From positions 1 to 7,534 of the forward strand of contig CAPYID010000057.1 of NCBI GenBank assembly GCA_948739805.1: 7,534 nt of DNA, read 5' to 3'. A model generated the notes under the pieces. The model was given only the letters and a program-made list of their open reading frames with translations. It did not search any database and was not told the DNA's origin. Below, piece after piece: positions 4,979 through 7,534 of this stretch. Within the stretch, counting starts at the first letter, position 1, and each line of letters opens with the position of its first letter. The stretch is from an uncultured Clostridia bacterium. Its GTDB lineage: Bacteria > Bacillota > Clostridia > TANB77 > CAG-508. The position numbers and the translations under genes were made by a program.

Positions 4979-5593
4979 CTACAATGCCTTTCCTTCTCGC
5001 AATCCTATTTTTAGCATTTCGTCTGCCTCATACATAGCCCTATCATTTTGTAATTCTGTTATATCTAAAATTGCTTTCATTTCTTTTTTAGTAAGTTGTT
5101 CTATTTTGTCATCTTCAAAAAATTCTCTTACTCTAGGATACTTATTTTTTATTTCTTCAATTTTGTGTATAATTTTATCGTATTCTTTATTCTTTTTTAA
5201 ATTTCTGTATTTTTGTTCTTCAAAATAATCTGATATTTCATTTATATTTTGTAAGATAATACTATCATTTGATGTGTTTTCTATTATTTTTCCTCCTCTT
5301 ATTTCTTTTTTTAATCTCATTCCATCTATAAATCCTAATTTATAATATGGTTTATGCCAAAAACACATTTCATCTAATGCATACCCTTCAAATTTATTTA
5401 TTTTCTCAAATAATTCTTTCATAGTGTTTTCATCTTTAATAAATTTTTTCATAAAGTTTACTAACTCATCTTCAGCCTGTTCTGCTTTCTTTGTTTCTTC
5501 TAGTTCTCCGTATTTCTTTTTATAACTTGTAATAAATCCCTCCCTTATTTCATATAAATCGTCAAGTATTTTATTTTCATATAAATCTTCCAT
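4979..5593 (-). CDS. Hypothetical helical protein with two related halves (204 aa)
   Basis: I do not recognise a named family with certainty. The protein is almost all charged helix, with no signal peptide or membrane segment. Two halves end alike: YYKLGFIDGMRL (83-94) and MLKIGLREGKAL (193-204), each preceded by a similar run (IKDENTMKELFEKINKFE and LTKKEMKAILDITELQ). This suggests an internal duplication. The K-G-x-x-x-G-x-R-L type ending recalls small uncharacterised proteins common on conjugative elements of gut Firmicutes; that comparison is from memory. A strong AAGGAGG ribosome binding site precedes the ATG at 5593. Upstream is the operator region shared with the divergent Cro/C1-type regulator, which therefore probably controls it. 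A broken second copy follows directly downstream. Confidence 0.8.
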   Translation of the reverse strand: MEDLYENKILDDLYEIREGFITSYKKKYGELEETKKAEQAEDELVNFMKKFIKDENTMKELFEKINKFEGYALDEMCFWHKPYYKLGFIDGMRLKKEIRGGKIIENTSNDSIILQNINEISDYFEEQKYRNLKKNKEYDKIIHKIEEIKNKYPRVREFFEDDKIEQLTKKEMKAILDITELQNDRAMYEADEMLKIGLREGKAL

Positions 5594-5628
5594 AATTTCC
5601 TCCTTTTATAGTTTGGTACATTGAAGTA

Positions 5629-5657
5629 ATATTATCATAACTATTTTTTCAATTCAA
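5629..5657 (-). promoter_or_regulatory. Probable promoter of the 204-aa protein gene
   Basis: Minus strand -35 TTGAAT (5657-5652), 17 bases, then TAATAT (5634-5629); an overlapping GATAAT (5636-5631) is an alternative -10. Both boxes lie between operator-word copies 1 and 2. A second possible -35, a perfect TTGACA at 5717-5712, has no well-spaced -10. Confidence 0.45.
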
Positions 5658-5665
5658 CGATATAG

Positions 5666-5707
5666 TTTGGTAAATTGAAATTTTTTATATTTTTTCAATT
5701 TACCAAA
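5666..5707. repeat. Perfect 15-bp inverted repeat (likely operator)
   Basis: TTTGGTAAATTGAAA (5666-5680) is repeated exactly in inverted orientation at 5693-5707, with a 12-base AT spacer. Each arm contains the operator word of the region. The stem has no T-run that would make it a useful terminator in the middle of a divergent promoter region, so a dyad protein-binding site is more likely. Confidence 0.75.
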
Positions 5708-5729
5708 GTGGTGTCAACTCGTATTTTTA

Positions 5730-5735
5730 TATAAT
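5730..5735 (+). promoter_or_regulatory. Possible -10 box of the regulator gene
   Basis: TATAAT lies 43 bases before the ATG at 5779. No convincing -35 is found 16-18 bases upstream (the sequence there is GTGGTG-like), so the promoter may be weak or factor-dependent. The -10 lies between inverted operator copies 3 and 4. Confidence 0.4.
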
Positions 5736-5778
5736 TTTATTAATTTTTTAGTACAAACTATAAAGGGGTGTAAATTAT

Positions 5779-6027
5779 ATGAAATTATCAAATGCAATTA
5801 GAAAACGAATAAAATATTATTTAAAACAAAAAGATATGAAAATATGGGATTTATGCAAAGCTACTGGTATTCCTTGCTCTACTATATCTACTTTTATGAG
5901 TGGTAAAACAGAACTGCTAAAACTTGATACACTATTGCATATATGCGAGGGTTTTGAAATTACATTAGGCGAATTTTTTACTGACACAACATTTGATACT
6001 GCTGAACAAGAAAGTAATAAAGACTAA
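5779..6027 (+). CDS. Cro/C1-type helix-turn-helix regulator
   Basis: The 82-aa single-domain DNA-binding protein shows the Cro/C1 pattern throughout. IWDLCKATGI (22-31) is the positioning helix. PCSTISTFMSGKTE (32-45) is the recognition helix and following loop. LDTLLHICEGFEITLGEFF (49-67) is the helix 4-5 region with the usual L-x-x-ICEGF-x-I-x-x-x-EFF ending. There is no ligand or protease domain, only a short acidic tail. AAAGGGG stands 9-10 bases before the ATG. It is the only plus-strand gene, is divergent from the 204-aa gene, and shares the inverted-repeat region with it, so autoregulation and control of that gene are likely. Such small regulators are usual on conjugative elements and phages. 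Confidence 0.9.
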   Translation: MKLSNAIRKRIKYYLKQKDMKIWDLCKATGIPCSTISTFMSGKTELLKLDTLLHICEGFEITLGEFFTDTTFDTAEQESNKD

Positions 6028-6041
6028 CTTATTTGTTAGCC
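6022..6041. terminator. Short bidirectional terminator between regulator and parB-like gene
   Basis: CTAAC TTATTT GTTAG forms a 5-bp stem followed on the plus strand by CCTTTTT; it starts in the regulator's stop codon. On the minus strand the stem extends to 7 pairs (GGCTAAC/GTTAGTC with one G-U) followed by TTTATT. It can serve both converging genes. Confidence 0.6.
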
Positions 6042-6070
6042 TTTTTCATTTCATTGTTTCTGTTTTCTCT

Positions 6071-6895
6071 CTACCTTTCTAAATCTTTATTCTTCCATTT
6101 TTGTTTATATTGTTTTAACAATTTTTCTATAACATCTTCCATTTGTTTTGTACTATAACCCTTTGGAAAATAACTTTTTAATTTTTCTACTTTAAACCTT
6201 ATCTGTTCCTTTTGATTTGGTTTTTGTTCTATCATTATATTGAAAATTGCATCCATATCTAGTTTATTTTGTTTGCTTAACTCTTTCATTCTTATTGCTT
6301 GTGAATATGAGGGTGTGCAATCTTCGCTTTCTATTGTTTCTAATAAGTCCTTTTGTTCCTGTTCTTTTAAATATGATATTTCTACTGCTGGGTTCATTGC
6401 CATTTTATTTTCATCAACTAATTGTAATAGTGGTTTTATAAGTTCTGTTAATCTTACATATCTTTGTACTTGCCTACCACTTATTCCATCTGCAATTTTA
6501 TCTCTGGACTTGTGGACATTGTGTCCATAACTTTTTTTGCTTTGACTTTTCTCTGCCTCTAATTTCATTTTATAAGCAAAGGCTTTTTCACTTGGTAATA
6601 TATCACTTCTTTGTAGGTTACTATCTACAAGAGTAATTATTGCCATATCTTTATCCATATCACGAACTAAAACAGGAATTTCGATTTTTCCTGCTTTTTC
6701 ACACGCATATTTTCTTCTATGCCCACTCACTATTTCATATCCTCCTTTTTCTCTATTCCTTACTATTAACGGCTCTATAACTCCGTATTCTTTTATACTT
6801 TCAATTAAATCTTTCATATCCTCATTATCTTTTACTTGGTATGGGTTATCTTTAAATTCGTGTAATTCCTTTATATTTACAATTTTTTCACTCAT
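6071..6895 (-). CDS. ParB/RepB/Spo0J-family partition protein of the ICE
   Basis: The 274-aa protein has the ParB N-terminal domain from residue 4 (IVNIKELHEFKDNPYQV). IKEYGVIEPLIVR (34-46) follows, then the nucleotide-binding box GGYEIVSGHRRKYACEKAG (51-69) with GHRR at 58-61, and DSNLQRSDILPSEKAFAYKM (91-110). The central helix-turn-helix region runs to about 150, with ISGRQVQRYVRLTELI (138-153) as probable recognition helix. The C-terminal third is helical and lysine-rich. ParB proteins bind parS-like sites and load as CTP-dependent clamps; ICE-borne members such as those of Tn1549-like elements are thought to help element maintenance or regulation. No ParA gene is in the window. It begins one base after the relaxase stop codon, so its translation is probably coupled to it. 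Confidence 0.9.
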   Translation of the reverse strand: MSEKIVNIKELHEFKDNPYQVKDNEDMKDLIESIKEYGVIEPLIVRNREKGGYEIVSGHRRKYACEKAGKIEIPVLVRDMDKDMAIITLVDSNLQRSDILPSEKAFAYKMKLEAEKSQSKKSYGHNVHKSRDKIADGISGRQVQRYVRLTELIKPLLQLVDENKMAMNPAVEISYLKEQEQKDLLETIESEDCTPSYSQAIRMKELSKQNKLDMDAIFNIMIEQKPNQKEQIRFKVEKLKSYFPKGYSTKQMEDVIEKLLKQYKQKWKNKDLER

Positions 6896-6896
6896 T

Positions 6897-7534
6897 TTAT
6901 CTCACTTCCCTATTTTTATATTTTGTTTTTGTTTGTTGCAATTCTTCATTTCTTGCTTGTCTTTCTATTCTTATTACTTCTTTGATTTTTGGGTTATCTT
7001 CAACGATTTGATTTGCAACTTTTAAGCTATTTCTATAATCTTTTAGAATTGTAGTGCATTCATCCCTTTTGGTTTTATATTCTTTTATTAACTCATCATC
7101 TTTGCAATTTCTTAATTTGTTTCTGTATTTTTGCCTTATTCCAGTTACTTCTGCAATGTTCTTTTCATTCTGTGAAATATAGCTTTTTACATCATCTGTT
7201 GTTTGTAGTTTCTCTTTTGCTATTAGTCTTATCTCGTTAGAATATCTTTGCATTTTCCTTACTTCTTGTTTCATTTCTGGAGATAATGGCTTTCTAGTAT
7301 TTTCTTTTGGTATTAGTCCTAATAAGTGATAAAGCAATAAAAAAAGAGCTTCAAGCCCTGTAATTTTACTTATATCTTTGAATTTCCCATTAAGCATACA
7401 TACTTTGTTTTTCTTGTATATCTTTCTAGGTTTTATAAATTTATAATACTGTTCTTGCAAATAATAAGGGTTATTAAACACTCTATCTGCAATATTTTTA
7501 GGTGTATATTTTTCTCCTAATTGGTACATTCTTG
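6897..7534 (-). CDS. Relaxase (mobilization nuclease), C-terminal part, cut by the window edge
   Basis: About 211 residues of the end of a larger protein. The frame has no stop before the window edge (an AGA codon precedes the ATG at 7529), so that methionine is probably internal. The segment GLEALFLLLYHLLGLIPKENTRKPLSPEMKQEVRKMQ, then IRLIAKEKLQTTDDVKSYI, a long coiled coil, and a final basic stretch match the C-terminal region of Tn1549-type MobA/VirD2-family relaxases as I know it. The catalytic tyrosine and histidine triad lie in the missing N-terminal part. In conjugation the relaxase nicks oriT and pilots the strand. Its adjacency to a ParB-like gene supports an ICE backbone. Assignment rests on the C-terminus alone. 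Confidence 0.72.
   Translation of the reverse strand, partial: RMYQLGEKYTPKNIADRVFNNPYYLQEQYYKFIKPRKIYKKNKVCMLNGKFKDISKITGLEALFLLLYHLLGLIPKENTRKPLSPEMKQEVRKMQRYSNEIRLIAKEKLQTTDDVKSYISQNEKNIAEVTGIRQKYRNKLRNCKDDELIKEYKTKRDECTTILKDYRNSLKVANQIVEDNPKIKEVIRIERQARNEELQQTKTKYKNREVR

Larger units (their letters stand above)
5607..5764. promoter_or_regulatory. Divergent control region with repeated operator words
   Basis: The word TATAGTTTGGTAMATTGAA occurs at 5607-5625 and 5661-5679 on the plus strand. It occurs inverted at 5693-5708, and a partial inverted copy (GTACAAACTATA) is at 5751-5762. The first copy covers the start region of the 204-aa gene and the last lies just before the regulator's ribosome binding site. 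This layout suits repression of both divergent genes by the adjacent Cro/C1-type protein. Binding is inferred, not shown. Confidence 0.6.

Noticed and set aside
4508..5228. Plus-strand reading frames at 4508-4705 and 4827-5228
   Set aside because: Antisense to the helical-protein genes; their F/S/L-rich composition is what K/E-rich genes give on the opposite strand.
5666..5707. The 15-bp inverted repeat as a terminator or transposon end
   Set aside because: It lies between divergent start regions with no gene ending nearby, and no transposase or target duplication is seen; an operator fits better.
6240..6530. Plus-strand reading frames inside the parB-like gene
   Set aside because: Antisense shadows without a start signal; the minus-strand ParB motifs are unmistakable.

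Overview
The window comes from a very AT-rich, low-GC Gram-positive bacterium (Bacillota, probably a gut Clostridia relative). The basis is base composition, strong AAGGAGG-type ribosome binding sites, AGA/TTA-rich codon use, and an Lsa-type ABC-F gene beside ParB and relaxase genes like those of Tn1549-type conjugative elements. It reads as the junction between an integrative conjugative element (ICE) backbone and a cargo region. Nearly everything is on the minus strand, so transcription runs from high to low coordinates.

Backbone, 7534 to 4472: the C-terminal part of a MobA/VirD2-type relaxase (cut by the window edge) is followed after one base by a ParB-like protein. A small plus-strand Cro/C1-type regulator (5779-6027) converges on parB at a short bidirectional terminator. 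The regulator is divergent from a minus-strand gene for a 204-aa helical protein of unknown function. The divergent region carries a perfect 15-bp inverted repeat and further copies of the same operator-like word. After the 204-aa gene lie two short reading frames that are the N- and C-terminal parts of a decayed second copy, in one frame and split by a single TAA. This block ends in a GAAA-loop terminator at 4472-4499.

Cargo, 4465 to 45: a near-ideal promoter (TTGTTT, 17 bp, TGATATAAT) starts a compact one-direction row of genes: Lsa-type ABC-F ribosome protection ATPase, GNAT acetyltransferase (YjaB-like), alpha/beta hydrolase, a 47-aa two-helix membrane protein, a second GNAT acetyltransferase and a CPBP-family membrane protease. 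The row looks like an assembled set of resistance and modification genes.

The most unusual observation is that each of the last five genes ends in the same short sequence, AAATTACAAT (minus strand), at or just after its stop codon. The final copy sits directly against GTGCGCCCAG, which is a group II intron 5' end. The other four copies match up to the base corresponding to the intron insertion point and then diverge, always with T as the next base. The repeat is therefore where the intron-binding sequences (IBS2/IBS1) of that intron should lie. The row looks like a cassette array whose junction signal is a group II intron target rather than an integron attC site. That mechanism is inference; the repeats, their placement and the intron boundary are visible directly.
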